Below, piece after piece: positions 51,789 through 62,266 of a DNA stretch of 64,000 nucleotides. The notes beneath the pieces are model-generated. The model was given only the letters and a program-made list of their open reading frames with translations. It did no database searches and was not told the DNA's origin. How positions within the stretch are numbered: position 1 is the first letter of the stretch; each line of letters begins with the position of its first letter. Source of the stretch: Lasiosphaeria ovina (taxonomy: Eukaryota; Ascomycota; Sordariomycetes; Sordariales; Lasiosphaeriaceae); contig JAULSN010000002.1 in NCBI GenBank assembly GCA_033439765.1, forward strand, positions 5,456,001-5,520,000, read 5' to 3'. The position numbers were made by a program, and so were the translations under genes.

Positions 51789-52900
51789 AGCACACCACAC
51801 GCACTCACGCACGCTCTTGGACTCACACACCAGTCTTACACTCTCACTCGCAGCCCCCCTGGATCACTATAGTGCAATCCTCTTTGCAAGATATATTCAA
51901 AGTTGGCAAGCGTGCGCTGCGGAATTGCGTGTTGGGATGAGACCCATGACGGCTGGGACGTGGCAGATAGCGGAGCCCTCAGGGGACCTACCACCTAGAC
52001 ATGAGGGATCGCAGCAGCTTATGGGACGACGGTGACGAATTAATCACTAGTTGTGCGTAAAAGCTCTGCGGGCCATGCAGTAGAGCAGGCCGTGCAGCAG
52101 TAGTAGCCTCATGCCCGCGCTCCATGCAGCACGTCTTGGGTCGACTGAGCCCCGAGATGTGCCGCCAGTCCAGTCCCAGGCCTAGGACTGTCAGAGAAGA
52201 GAGGCAGCGATATCGAAACCTGCTTGCTTGATGAGGTGCGTGTGGGCTTGCAGGTCCTGGGCTCGTCCTTGAAATCTCGGGTGCAGCAAGTCTGGGGTTG
52301 GATTCGACGCAGCGGCGTTGTCGGCTTGCCAATGAGGCCTTCCCATAGGATCAGAACCGGCTGGCTCCTCGAAAGAGAAGGTACTGCACAGTCCACAGTC
52401 GCACCGCCGGGGGCGCCGCAAGTGCGGAAGGCGTAAGGCGTAGGGGAGGAACGTCCCACAGGGCCGTACGGGAGTCGTAGGGCTGCAGCGACTCCGTCAG
52501 GTTCGCAGGGGTGCGGTGCCAAGCTGGTAGGGCTGGAGTGCTTGGAAAGGGTTAGAAAGGTCTCTCAGCAGGTCGGTCGCCAGAACTCAGCATCCTGGTT
52601 GGCCAGCCCCCGAAAGGGGCCGACAAGAGGAAGCAGGCGACCCCAAATTGGTTCGGCGGAATAAACCAAGCAGAAGCCAAGCTGTCCATCTTACCAAGCA
52701 GCATGTCCTGCGTGTTGCAGGGCCCGTTTTTCGCACGCTGTCCAATGAAGAGGCCACACCGCACTTTTGGACGGCCTGTATCAATTTACGTCGGATTGAG
52801 GGAACACAGACACAGAATGCCAGGTCGCACAGACTAGGTAGCTAGCTCGCTGCATGGAAAGAGCTGGTGGCAGCCGAGGAACAAGACGGAAACAATTTGC

Positions 52901-52948
52901 GGGACTGCGGGACTGCGGGACTGTGGGACTGCGGAAATGCAAGACTGC
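52901..52948. repeat. 8-bp tandem repeat, GGGACTGC-type
   Basis: Units are gggactgc, gggactgc, gggactgt, gggactgc, followed by two decayed copies (ggaaatgc, aagactgc). It is just downstream of the D2HGDH stop codon. Confidence 0.9.
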
Positions 52949-53045
52949 GAGTCGGCGGAATTTGGCCGAGCCGCTCGCTTCGCTCCTTATGTACAAAATT
53001 GGAAAGCCCCGTATTTTCTCCCGTCGACGAAGCCGAGTTCCTACA

Positions 53046-55037
53046 TTATATGTATTTGTAAGGATTCAAGATGCCGTTCTGCAACAACGTTAGCCACGGC
53101 AATCGGAAACGAGGGGCACGGTCGCCCACGTATGCACATCCAGGTTGGGGGAAAGCTGCAAGGAAGTTCTGGGGCGCGGGAGGAAGGGGGGGAGGGGAGG
53201 CTAGGGGCTAGCGTAGTCTGTCTGACCTGACCGCAAGCCGGGCAGGGAGAGTTCTAGCCTGCCCTGCGGACCCGAGGGTAGGTGTGAAACGAAACGCCTC
53301 ATTGGCACGGCTAGTTCCTAGCCTTCCACTTCCTCGACACGGGGCACGGGGCACGGGGCGCAAAAAGGAGGAGCGGGAGAGGCTCACCGGGTCATATAAC
53401 GTCTTGATCTGTTTCATCAGGCCAAGCATGGTGGGAGTGCGGCTGTACCCAATGTACTTCTTCTTGGCCAGCCCCAGCCCGTGCTCAGCACTGATGCTGC
53501 CCTGGCGCTCGGCAATCCACTCGTAGACGAAGGGCTCGAGCACCTTTTCGACCCTCTCGTCGAAGCGCCGGGTCGACACGTTGAGGTGGAGGTTCGAGTC
53601 TCCCATGTGGCCGTACCCCACAACGGCCCGCACGGGATGCTCATCCGTGTCGCCCAGCAGGCCAGCGGCGTCGATCCGCGCGCGCGTGTCCTCGACCATC
53701 TGGTACATCTGCTTGATCGGTATGGACACATCGTACTTGTAGACACCGCCAAAGTGGCCCAGGACTTCCGGAATGCCCTCGCGCCACCCCCACAGCGCTC
53801 GCCTCTGCGTCTCGTCCTGCGCCAGCGTGCCGCCGAGCACAATGCCCTTCTCCATGACGTCCTCGAGGAACGACTCGAGCTTCTCGCTGTCGTGGTCGGC
53901 ATTGGACCCGCTCGTCTCCACCAGGCAGTAGAAGGGATACTGGCCGTCCAGCGGTCTCCTGTTGCCAGTCACCTCCCGGACCAGCGCCTGGCTGCCCTCG
54001 TCCATGAGCTCAAAGGCTGAGAGGATCTCAGAGAGCTGGCCCTTGGCCGCCCGGAATGCCTTCTGGACCTGCTCGAATGACTCGAGGCCGAAGAAGGCGA
54101 CGTTCTGGGCCGGAGAGCGCTGGGGACACTGGATAGACACCTTTGTGATGATGCCAATGGTGCCCTCTGCGCCGATGAACAGCTGCTTCAGGTCGTAGCC
54201 CGTGTTGTTCTTGCGCAGCTTGCAGAGATCGTCGACAATGGTGCCATCGGCGAGCACGGCCTCTATGCCGAGCACACTACCGTGCAGACTCCCATATCGC
54301 AGCAGGCGCAAGCCGCCCGCATTGGTTGACAGGTTGCCTCCAATGTGGCACGAGCCCTTAGCGCCGAGGTCGAGGGGAAAGATGTAGCCTTTTCCGGCCA
54401 GGAACTGGTCAGCAACCTCGAGGATGCATCCAGCGCCGGCAACCAAGGTGCCGCTGACATCGTCAAACTCGGTAATCTGGTCCATGCGGCTGAGGTTGAT
54501 GACGATCTCATCGAATACGGGGACGGAGCCACCGACGAGGCCGGTATTGCCGCCTTGGGGGACGACGGCCAGCATGTTATCGTTGCAGTACTTGAGGATC
54601 TTGCTGACCTCGTCCGTCGAGCCAGGCTTGAGCACCAGCTGGCAGTGGCCGCGGTATTTGCGCATCCAATCGCTGTTGAAAGACTCCAGATCGTCAGCCG
54701 CAGCGTCGCTTGTCACACCGTCGATCACGGCGGACCCGCTGCCGAGGAGGCCTTTGAAGAAGGCGACATGGTCGGGCGTGAGCCGCGCAAAGCGGTCATC
54801 CCTCTTGATGTCTGGATACTTGGTGCTGGTGAAGTCACCCTGGGCCTGGCAAGTTGCCGTCTGCTGGAGAAGTCGCGGGCGGCCGCCGCTGAAGCACCGC
54901 TGGGCCGGTGCAAGTGCAGTTGCATTCGGAGTTGCAGTTGCAGCGCGAGCAAAGGTTGACTGCACCGCCGCCTGCCGGCCAAGCTGCACCGAGCCCGTTG
55001 CCAGTCTCCTCAGGGCAGGCGTGAACGGATATCGCAT
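53046..55037 (-). CDS. DLD2: Mitochondrial FAD-linked D-2-hydroxyglutarate / D-lactate dehydrogenase
   Basis: This family oxidises D-2-hydroxyglutarate or D-lactate using FAD. Exon 1 is 55037-53388 and a terminal 33-nt exon is 53078-53046, for 560 residues. The intron is 309 nt, the longest in this window (gtgagc donor; gctaacgttgttgcag at the end). The distant exon supplies NGILNPYKYI, the conserved family C terminus; if the intron is retained an unrelated tail is read instead. The N terminus (MRYPFTPALRRLATGSVQLG, Arg/Ala/Ser-rich) is a mitochondrial presequence. The FAD_binding_4 domain has VVPQGGNTGLVGGSVPVFD, GAGCILEVADQFLAGKG and HIGGNLSTNAGGLRLLRYGS. The C-terminal cap has GYGHMGDSNLHLNVSTRRFD and ISAEHGLGLAKKKYIGY. 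D-2-hydroxyglutarate versus D-lactate preference cannot be settled here. Confidence 0.92.
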
Positions 55038-55775
55038 GGTCGCCAGTGCAATTGGAGCCTTGGACTCGTGCGCTGGCTGGCTGCTGGCTAGCTGGCTTAA
55101 GGTAAGGTAGCTTGGAGGTACAGAGCGGGAAGAACGGCAAGTTAGGATGGAACAGAAACGGAAGTCACCGAAGCAAAACTCCCTTTGCAAGCCCGCAAAA
55201 GAGAAAGAGAAAAAAAAAGATTATACGGATAGGTGCTAGGAAATAACGAGCCTTGAAGACAAGGCTCCTAAAAAGGAAAACGTATATACACACTAGCCTG
55301 CTCTGCCAGTGACACAAGGTGCAATTGAAGACTTGCAATGGCAGTGTACGAGTTTAAAAGACTTCAAGTTTAAGTTGTCTCATTGATTTGGGAAGCTCTT
55401 TCTCTCAGCGAAATCGGCGTCGGGAAGCAACGGGTGACGCCATCTTGGCGCCAGCTGTTGACGGTCAGAATTCCAGTAAGACCTGGGCCCCACTGTTTCT
55501 TTTGCCAGGCCCAATCCATCAGCTCTGGGCCCAGCTGGACTTCAACAGCGCCTGAGTGGCCCAAGCTCAGAAGGCTGACGCCCAGCCAAGCCGTAGCTTC
55601 CCCCAAGCTCGTCGTAACCGCTTCAGCCTGCTGGTGTGTGTGTGTGTGCTGCAACTACACACCTGCATCACCAACATCCTTCCCTTCGCACCGCGTTCCC
55701 GGCACCAATATCTCCGTCGAGCCACCACCAATCCTTTTTTTCCACAACCGAATCCCGCCTCTAAACTAAACGACC
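55038..55775. promoter_or_regulatory. Divergent promoter region between D2HGDH and PRE6
   Basis: This 738-bp region lies head to head between the two genes. I looked for a proteasome-associated control element (GGTGGCAAA) and did not see it. A GT microsatellite is at 55634-55646. Confidence 0.5.
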
Positions 55776-56962
55776 ATGGCGTCGGGATACGACAGAGCTC
55801 TGTCGGGTGAGTAGTTGCGCTGTTGTTCTTGGGCCCTGGCCCGACCTCCGCCTGGAAAACATGTCACTAACAAACCACGCCGCCCTGCAGTTTTCAGGTC
55901 CGTCGCAGTCGCAATCGCGTCGCCCAGCGTCGCCATCTTCGTTCCCCCCATCTCTTGGCTGACTCCTTCAATAGCCCCGATGGACACGTGTTCCAGGTCG
56001 AATATGCGGGCGAGGCCGTAAAACGAGGTACGAATCCAATGCATTGATGGGCGGGCACACTCGCCGCGGAAATATTGGGGAGCGACACAACGCAAGACCT
56101 AAAGCATCCTGATTTCTAACTAGCATGTGTGTGTGCGCGGCATGACAGGTACCTGCGCGGTTGGCGTCAAGGGCCAAGACGTGGTGGTGCTAGGCTGCGA
56201 GAAGAGGTCAGCGATGAAGTTGCAAGACACACGGATCACGCCGTCCAAGATCGGCCTCATCGACACGCACGTGTGCCTGGCCTTTGCCGGGCTCAACGCT
56301 GACGCCCGCATCCTGGTGGACAAGGCGCGGTTAGAAGCCCAGTCGCACCGCCTCAATCTCGAGGACCCCGTGACGATCGAGTACATCACCAAGTACGTAG
56401 CCGGCGTGCAGCAGCGGTACACACAGAGCGGAGGCGTCCGGCCTTTTGGTATCAGCACCCTCATCGTCGGCTTTGACAACGGCAACACCACCCCGAGACT
56501 GTACCAGACCGAGCCGTCGGGCATCTATTCCGCGTGGTACGCTTAGACTCCCCCACTCTCCCCTCTCCACCCTCTATTCAACCTCTATCTCAAAACTCGG
56601 GAGGGGAATTATTGTTTGGCTGACTCTTGTGCCTGTGTAGGAAAGCCAATGCGATCGGCCGTTCTAGCAAGACGGTCCGTGAGTTTTTGGAGCGAAACTA
56701 CAAGGAAGACATGGATCGCGAGGCTACGGTCCGGCTTGCCATCAAGTCGCTATTGGAAGTCGTTCAGACGGGCGCCAAGAACATTGAGATCGCCATCATG
56801 GCCCCTGGAAAGCCCATCGAGATGCTGCCGGTGGAGGATATCGAGGGCTACGTCAAGAACATTGAGCAGGAGAAGCAGGAGGAGGCTGCCAAGAAGAAGA
56901 CGGGCAGAACTCCCGGTCAGGGGAGCGCGGCTATACTGACCCGGAGCCAGGATGAACCTTAG
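55776..56962 (+). CDS. PRE6: 20S proteasome subunit alpha4 (PSMA7/Pre6-like)
   Basis: A structural alpha-ring subunit of the 20S core. Five exons: 55776-55806, 55891-55897 (7 nt), 55975-56027, 56149-56536 and 56641-56962, for 266 residues. Splicing through the 7-nt exon gives [20 protein letters not shown] then [19 protein letters not shown], the proteasome alpha signature (YDRALSVFSPDGH...QVEYA). Further family segments are [24 protein letters not shown]-type [25 protein letters not shown]-like [14 protein letters not shown] and [17 protein letters not shown] (the last crossing the intron 4 junction). The C terminus is K/E-rich, then [19 protein letters not shown]. The subunit is non-catalytic and lacks the beta-type threonine. 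Introns are 84, 77, 121 and 104 nt. Confidence 0.95.
55891..55897 (+). other. 7-nt microexon of PRE6
   Basis: TTTTCAG lies between a cactaac...ccctgcag acceptor and a gtccgt donor; the next intron has ctgac and ends in aatag. It completes V-F-S of the conserved ALSVFSPDGH motif, which neither neighbouring exon can encode alone. Confidence 0.88.
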
Positions 56963-57365
56963 GTCGGTGGGCTGGGGTAAACAGGCCGGAAGTTGTCGCT
57001 GCCTCTTAGAGGGCGTAGCGTAGCCTGGCTGCCGAAAGGAGATTCTGTAAGATAAAAGACATGCTACGAGGTCATGGTCATGGCAAGATGCATTTTCTTG
57101 AGCCTAGTTGTTTTGTTGAGGCTCCTGATTTAGACTCTTGTCTATCCCTTTCCCCTTTTTTTCGTCTATCACATCGCGTGCTCGGGTATACTTTTTTCAA
57201 TAACAACAGCAACAACAGCAACAACGGCCAAAACCTTGCAGGTTAGTTAGCCTGATCCTTCCGGGACATGATATAGTAGTCAGGTTCCCCAGATCATGAT
57301 CCCCTTTCTCTGCCTCTCTCTCTGCACCCCATTCGTCGGCAAGCCCTCTCCTCTGGCACACAGCC
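56963..57365. other. Convergent 3' region between PRE6 and the zinc-ribbon gene
   Basis: The 403 bp contain both 3' ends, with a CAACAG-type repeat around 57201-57225. No gene was recognised. Confidence 0.6.
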
Positions 57366-58013
57366 TCAACCAAGCTTGTCGACATTGGGTTCGGGGTCGA
57401 AGATGGTCCGCATGTCCTCCGCCTTGACGCGGTCGTCCTTAAGCATGCGGTTGTCGACGCGCACGTCCTCGCTCTCGACCGAGATGGCGGCCTGCGGTGT
57501 CTTGGCCGGGATGATGAAGTGGTTGTCGCAGTGCGGGCAGTACTCGTCGGCCTCCTCAAACTCCTGCGCGTCCTTGCGGAAGCACTTCTTGCACTTCTTG
57601 CACGCGAATATCATCTCGAACCGCTGCAGCAGCGGGTGCGTCTCCTGCTCCTGGTGGCAGTCGGCGCAGTCGAACCACTTCTTGCCTATAGTGTGGGTTG
57701 TACCCGCGCGGCGTTGAAGCCAAGGGGTGGAATGTAAGTCTACTGGCATATGTAGATGGAAGCAAGAGAGCGCATGTTATACAGGTAGGTATATATGAGG
57801 TGTGTGTATATATGGCTCGGATGATGGGTGGATGGTTTTTGTTTTCTGTCTCACGTACAACATGGTGACCGCACAGCCACTTGCGCATTTAGAACGTGTT
57901 TGCTGTAGACGTAGAAGGTGTCCTAGAGTTAGCTGCTATTCATTCCTCTTGCTGAGCGAGATGCGGTCATCGAAGAAGTTCCGTGGCGGACTGCGACAGG
58001 CGGCGTACCACAT
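57366..58013 (-). CDS. Small CHY-type zinc-finger protein
   Basis: A 122-residue protein of a conserved but poorly characterised fungal family with several paired cysteines. I infer three exons: 58013-58009 (5 nt, ATGTG), 57902-57859 and 57685-57366, with introns of 106 and 173 nt. Joined, it starts MCKHVLNAQVAVRSPCCKKW, followed by FDCADCHQEQETHPLL, ACKKCKKCFRKD and DEYCPHCDNHFIIPAK. Cysteines and a histidine are spaced as at least two zinc sites. The C terminus (RMLKDDRVKAEDMRTIFDPE) is acidic and ends DKLG. The open frame of exon 3 alone has no sensible start, which is why the small exons are needed. Both extra junctions have good donors (gtacgc, gtacgt) and acceptors (tctacag, actatag). 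The function is unknown; the CHY fold suggests zinc binding and possibly a mitochondrial or ubiquitin-related role, but nothing here decides it. Divergent from SSL2. Confidence 0.85.
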
Positions 58014-58679
58014 TGTGCTGGAGTTGGGGTAGCCTCTGAGGCCGTGGACTCGGTCGCGTGGCAAAGATAAAACAGGCTCTCGCGCAAGCCGGGAGGGAAA
58101 TACAAAAGGGAGGCCGTTTCGTTTGTCGTTGTCGTCGTTATCGTCGCCCGCCGTGATGGTTTGTCGGACCTGACCGATAGCCCACCTGCAGGCGGTCGTG
58201 GTGGAGATGGGGTATAGGACTTGGCAAGCTGCGGGTGGGGAGAATATTCTTTCGAGGAGGGGAAATGGAAATTCCAGTTGAAATGTCAGATGACCCACCA
58301 AGATTTTCCACTCGAAGTGTAAATGTTAGGACCTTTGACTGGGAGTGGCGCTCTGGTGCCTGCGAATTAGTGGGGCTGCGGTCATCATCGCTTATTAAGG
58401 GCCAGAAACGAACCTCTAACTCAAAGAACCGACCTGACTCTTCCGCTTAGAGCTCAACATTTGGTAACCCGTCGTCAATCACCTACCTCAGGCCTGGCAT
58501 TAGCGTCGGCGGTGATTTCGACCGCGAGCGCTGCGCGCCTCTTCTTTCCGGCGCAGCGCAGTACGGTGCAGGAAGAAGAAGAAGAAGAAAGAGAGAAAAA
58601 AGGAAGAGAAAAAGTGGCAGACGGACGGACGGACGGGAAGAGAGAAAGGAGGGCAAGACAAACCAGACCACCCGTAGAG
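58014..58679. promoter_or_regulatory. Divergent promoter region between the zinc-finger gene and SSL2
   Basis: The 666 bp lie head to head. The last ~110 bp upstream of the SSL2 start are a purine-rich leader (GAA repeats, then mixed A/G, about 58570-58614). The open frame continues upstream into this leader without an ATG, so it is not taken as coding. Confidence 0.5.
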
Positions 58680-61208
58680 ATGCCGCCCAAGAGAAAGGCT
58701 GCAGCGCCCGCGGCGGCCACGGCTGCCAAAGCCGGGCGCACATCTGCCTTGTCGACGCCTGGCCCGGCCACGCCGCGCAGTCTCGACAGCTCCATGATGT
58801 CGGACGCCGACGAGGATCTCGACGAGGACGTGACGGAGGCCCAGAAGGAGCGCGAGGAGCTGTTGGGCAAGGAAGCCGACGAGTTCGTCAACAACTGGGC
58901 CATATCGAGCAAGCGCTTCCAGAACCAGGGCGAGGGCCAGAAGCGAGATGCCGCCACGCCCTACTTTGGGAAGCGCGACTTCTCGGGCCTCCCGCTGAAG
59001 TCGGACCACCACAACCGGCCCATATGGATTGACCCCGACAAGGGTACCATCGTGCTGGAGCGCTTCAACGTGCTGGCCGAGCAGGCCACCGACTTCCTCA
59101 TCACCATCGCCGAGCCTAAGTCGCGCCCGGCCTTCCTGCATGAGTATGCCCTGACCACGCACAGCCTCTACGCGGCCGTGTCGGTCGGCCTGCGTCCCAA
59201 GGACATCATAAACACGCTGGACCGCTTCTTGAAGACGGCCCTGCCGAGCTCCATCAACAACTTCATCCAGCAGTGCACAAACAGCTACGGCAAGGTGAAG
59301 CTGGTGCTCAAGAACAACAAGTATTTCGTAGAGAGCGTAGATGCCGACATGTTGCAGAGGCTGCTCAAGGATGAGGTCATCGGCCCGCTCCGCGTCCAGG
59401 GCTCCGACGCCATCACGACCACGTATGCCCCGACCATGGGCGGCCTCGTCATCCCGGGCACCAAGAACGCCGCTGGCGTCCGCCAGGCCGCCCTGCAGAA
59501 GCCAGGCGACAAGCCAGCCGCCGACACGGCCAAGGACCCCGATCTCTTCGCTGCCCTTAACGAGGAGGACGACGACGATGATAAGGAAGCCGTCCATGCC
59601 TTTGAGATAGGCGACACGGCTGTCGAGACGGTCCAGAAGCGCTGTCTGGACATTGGCTATCCTATCCTGGAAGAGTACGACTTTCGGAACGACGACGTGA
59701 ACCCCAATCTCGAGATTGACCTGCAGCCCAACACCCAGATCCGACCGTACCAGGAGAAGAGCCTGAGCAAGATGTTTGGTAACGGCCGAGCCAAGAGTGG
59801 CATCATTGTGTTGCCCTGCGGCGCCGGTAAGACGCTGGTCGGCATCACAGCTGCCTGCACCATCAAGAAGGGGGTCATCGTGCTTTGCACGAGCTCCATG
59901 TCGGTCGTGCAGTGGCGCCAGGAATTCCTCAAGTGGTCCAACATCAACCCGGACGACGTGGCTGTCTTCACTGCCGAGAGCAAGAACAAGTTCTCGGGCA
60001 GCACCGGAATCATCGTCACGACCTACTCGATGGTTACTAACAACCGGGAGCGTTCTCATGACTCCAAGAAGATGATGGACTTCCTCAAAGGGCGAGAGTG
60101 GGGCCTCATGCTCTTGGACGAGGTACATGTCGTTCCCGCTGACGTCTTCCGCCGCGTCATCTCGTCCATCAAGTCGCACTCAAAGCTCGGGCTCACGGCG
60201 ACGCTTCTGAGAGAGGATGACAAGATCTCTCATCTTAACTTCCTCATCGGACCGAAGCTATACGAAGCCAACTGGATGGAGCTCTCACAGCAAGGCCACA
60301 TCGCCAAAGTCCAGTGTGCCGAAGTCTGGTGCCAGATGCCAACAGAGTTCTACGACGAATACCTGCGTGCAAACGCGCGCATGAAGCGCACGCTCTACGC
60401 CATGAACCCTCGCAAGTTCCAGGCCTGCCAGTACCTGATAAACTATCACGAGGCCCGCGGCGACAAGATCATTGTCTTCTCGGACGAACTCTACTCGCTC
60501 AAGAAGTACGCCGAGACGCTCGGAAAGGTGTACATCTACGGCGGCACTAGCCAGTCGGAGCGCATGCACATCCTGGCCAACTTCCAACACAACCCAGAGG
60601 TCAACACGTTATTCCTCTCCAAGATTGGCGACACTTCGCTCGATCTGCCCGAGGCCACGTGCCTTATCCAGATCTCCTCCCACTTTGGTTCCCGCCGTCA
60701 GGAAGCGCAGCGTCTCGGCCGTATCTTGCGGGCCAAGCGTCGTAACGACGAGGGCTTCAACGCCTTCTTCTACTCGCTCGTCTCAAAGGACACGCAGGAG
60801 ATGTACTACTCGTCCAAGCGCCAGGCCTTTCTAGTCGACCAGGGCTACGCCTTCAAGGTCATCACGCAGCTCGCAAACATCGAGAACACGCCAAACCTTG
60901 CCTTTGCCTCGCCCCAGGAGCGCCGCGAGCTCCTGCAGATGACGCTCGTCGACAACGAGAAGGGCACCATGGAAGACGTCGAGACGGACGACCTCTTCGG
61001 CAAGGTCGGGGGAGGCCGCGGCAGGAAGAAGAAGGGCCTCGCGGCCCGTCGTACCGCCGGCACCCTCGGCGAGCTCAGCGGCGGCCAGGACATGGCCTAC
61101 ATTGAGCAGAACAAGGGCGCCAACAAGCAGCTCAAAAAGAACCAAAAGGCCGAGCGGGACACCTTCTTCAAGAAGCTTGCCAGGGAGAAGGAACGCAACC
61201 GCGGCTGA
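58680..61208 (+). CDS. SSL2: TFIIH DNA translocase/helicase XPB
   Basis: XPB (Ssl2/Rad25) is the ATP-dependent translocase of TFIIH that opens promoters and supports nucleotide excision repair. The gene is intronless and encodes 842 residues, the yeast length. The basic N terminus ([13 protein letters not shown]) and an acidic [10 protein letters not shown] stretch precede the damage-recognition domain ([40 protein letters not shown]). Helicase motif I is [12 protein letters not shown], with the lysine at about residue 384. The DEVH box starts at about 480. The RED motif follows in [11 protein letters not shown]. Motifs V-VI include [16 protein letters not shown] and [19 protein letters not shown]. 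The C-terminal tail is basic ([16 protein letters not shown]). I chose the ATG at 58680 because the upstream frame has only non-ATG codons and low-complexity E/K/R sequence. Confidence 0.97.
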   Translation: MPPKRKAAAPAAATAAKAGRTSALSTPGPATPRSLDSSMMSDADEDLDEDVTEAQKEREELLGKEADEFVNNWAISSKRFQNQGEGQKRDAATPYFGKRDFSGLPLKSDHHNRPIWIDPDKGTIVLERFNVLAEQATDFLITIAEPKSRPAFLHEYALTTHSLYAAVSVGLRPKDIINTLDRFLKTALPSSINNFIQQCTNSYGKVKLVLKNNKYFVESVDADMLQRLLKDEVIGPLRVQGSDAITTTYAPTMGGLVIPGTKNAAGVRQAALQKPGDKPAADTAKDPDLFAALNEEDDDDDKEAVHAFEIGDTAVETVQKRCLDIGYPILEEYDFRNDDVNPNLEIDLQPNTQIRPYQEKSLSKMFGNGRAKSGIIVLPCGAGKTLVGITAACTIKKGVIVLCTSSMSVVQWRQEFLKWSNINPDDVAVFTAESKNKFSGSTGIIVTTYSMVTNNRERSHDSKKMMDFLKGREWGLMLLDEVHVVPADVFRRVISSIKSHSKLGLTATLLREDDKISHLNFLIGPKLYEANWMELSQQGHIAKVQCAEVWCQMPTEFYDEYLRANARMKRTLYAMNPRKFQACQYLINYHEARGDKIIVFSDELYSLKKYAETLGKVYIYGGTSQSERMHILANFQHNPEVNTLFLSKIGDTSLDLPEATCLIQISSHFGSRRQEAQRLGRILRAKRRNDEGFNAFFYSLVSKDTQEMYYSSKRQAFLVDQGYAFKVITQLANIENTPNLAFASPQERRELLQMTLVDNEKGTMEDVETDDLFGKVGGGRGRKKKGLAARRTAGTLGELSGGQDMAYIEQNKGANKQLKKNQKAERDTFFKKLAREKERNRG

Positions 61209-62266
61209 AGGTGGTTGGAAATATCGTCTTCGGGTGTCGTCCATTCCCAATTTTCCACTTTCCTCCTCCAAAACGTATTTTTTTTTTCCTTTTTTTTCTT
61301 CCGTTGTCTAGTTATATACCTAGGTGTTTTAGGCCGTAGGGCGTCTTTGCTTCTTTCGGCCCGTGTCAAGTCATTTTAGGTACAATGTATGTATAGTGGT
61401 GCATCAAAAAAAGACTAGGTTGTCTTTTTTAGCGAAAAAATAGGCGAGGGTGACTGAAGGTGAACCTCCTTTTTAGGGGTGTTTATTCCATTGTACAACA
61501 AAAATACAAATACCAAAAAGGGTAGCGCTGCCAAATATGGTATGTGCATACAATAAGAGCGTCATCGAGTGGACGATGACTAGTAGTGCAGCAGACCGAC
61601 CGGTAGGGTCGGGATTCTCGGTGGTGTGGTAGCCGAGATTTTAGGTTGTCAAGAGCCCAGAGCCATATAAATTGAAAGCCAGTGGCATTAAATTGACAAA
61701 TTAAATACATATATACACGAGGAAGTGGAAATTGAAGAAATAGTATTATATAAAATAAGTGACGCCGTAGACTTGGCCCAAAAGTCGGTATAAAAGAACT
61801 TTTCCCATACACTCTCCGTGTCATACCCTTAGGGTACGTAGTTAACAACGGTCTCTCAGCGGCCCTCAAAATGAATAAATGAAGAAGTTAAAAAAAAAAA
61901 AAGACAAAAAAAGACAAAGTACCTCCATACTATTTGCCCGTCCCGTAAATGCCCTGAGAATGCCGAACAATGTCGGTGCCATCCAGTTTTGAAACCCATT
62001 CCCGCCGTATAATCCCAGATATTTCCGACGCCCTGATATGAACTCCCTCGTTTGGTTAATAGGTAACAATAAAAGAAGAAGAAAACAAAAAGACCAAGTA
62101 CGCCCCCAACCTCCATTCTTCGCAGTCTAAACGTTGTTCGCGGAAATGTATGCCCAAGTGCAAATAGGCCACTACCATCCAGAATGTTGCCCCCCTTTCT
62201 AGCGCCATGCTTGTCTATGCCATTATAGGTGAAAAACAACCGTCCCGCAGTAAACAAATAGAACTT
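61209..62266. other. Convergent 3' region between SSL2 and TRK transporter
   Basis: About 1.06 kb with both 3' ends. It is AT-rich with several T and A runs (61274-61304, 61890-61910). No gene or RNA was recognised. Confidence 0.6.

Larger units (their letters stand above)
51542..53045. other. Intergenic between the Zn2Cys6 factor and D2HGDH, with simple repeats
   Basis: The 1.5 kb hold the D2HGDH 3' region and the transcription factor promoter/leader. There is an 11-unit CA microsatellite (51767-51788) and an 8-bp tandem repeat (52901-52948). No gene was recognised. Confidence 0.6.

Noticed and set aside
53208..53387. C-terminal extension of D2HGDH read through the intron
   Set aside because: It is rich in R/G/S/P and unlike the family; a conserved terminal exon exists at 53046-53078 with good splice sites.
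53592..53605. GGTTCGAGTC-like T-arm suggesting a tRNA
   Set aside because: It lies inside the D2HGDH coding exon and has no acceptor or anticodon arms around it.
58461..58679. N-terminal extension of SSL2 by 73 codons
   Set aside because: It starts with TTG, has E/K/R low complexity, and the family-length protein starts at the ATG at 58680.
58500..60179. 559-codon minus-strand open frame
   Set aside because: Antisense to SSL2, which has clear helicase motifs in its own frame. The shadow has no recognisable domain.
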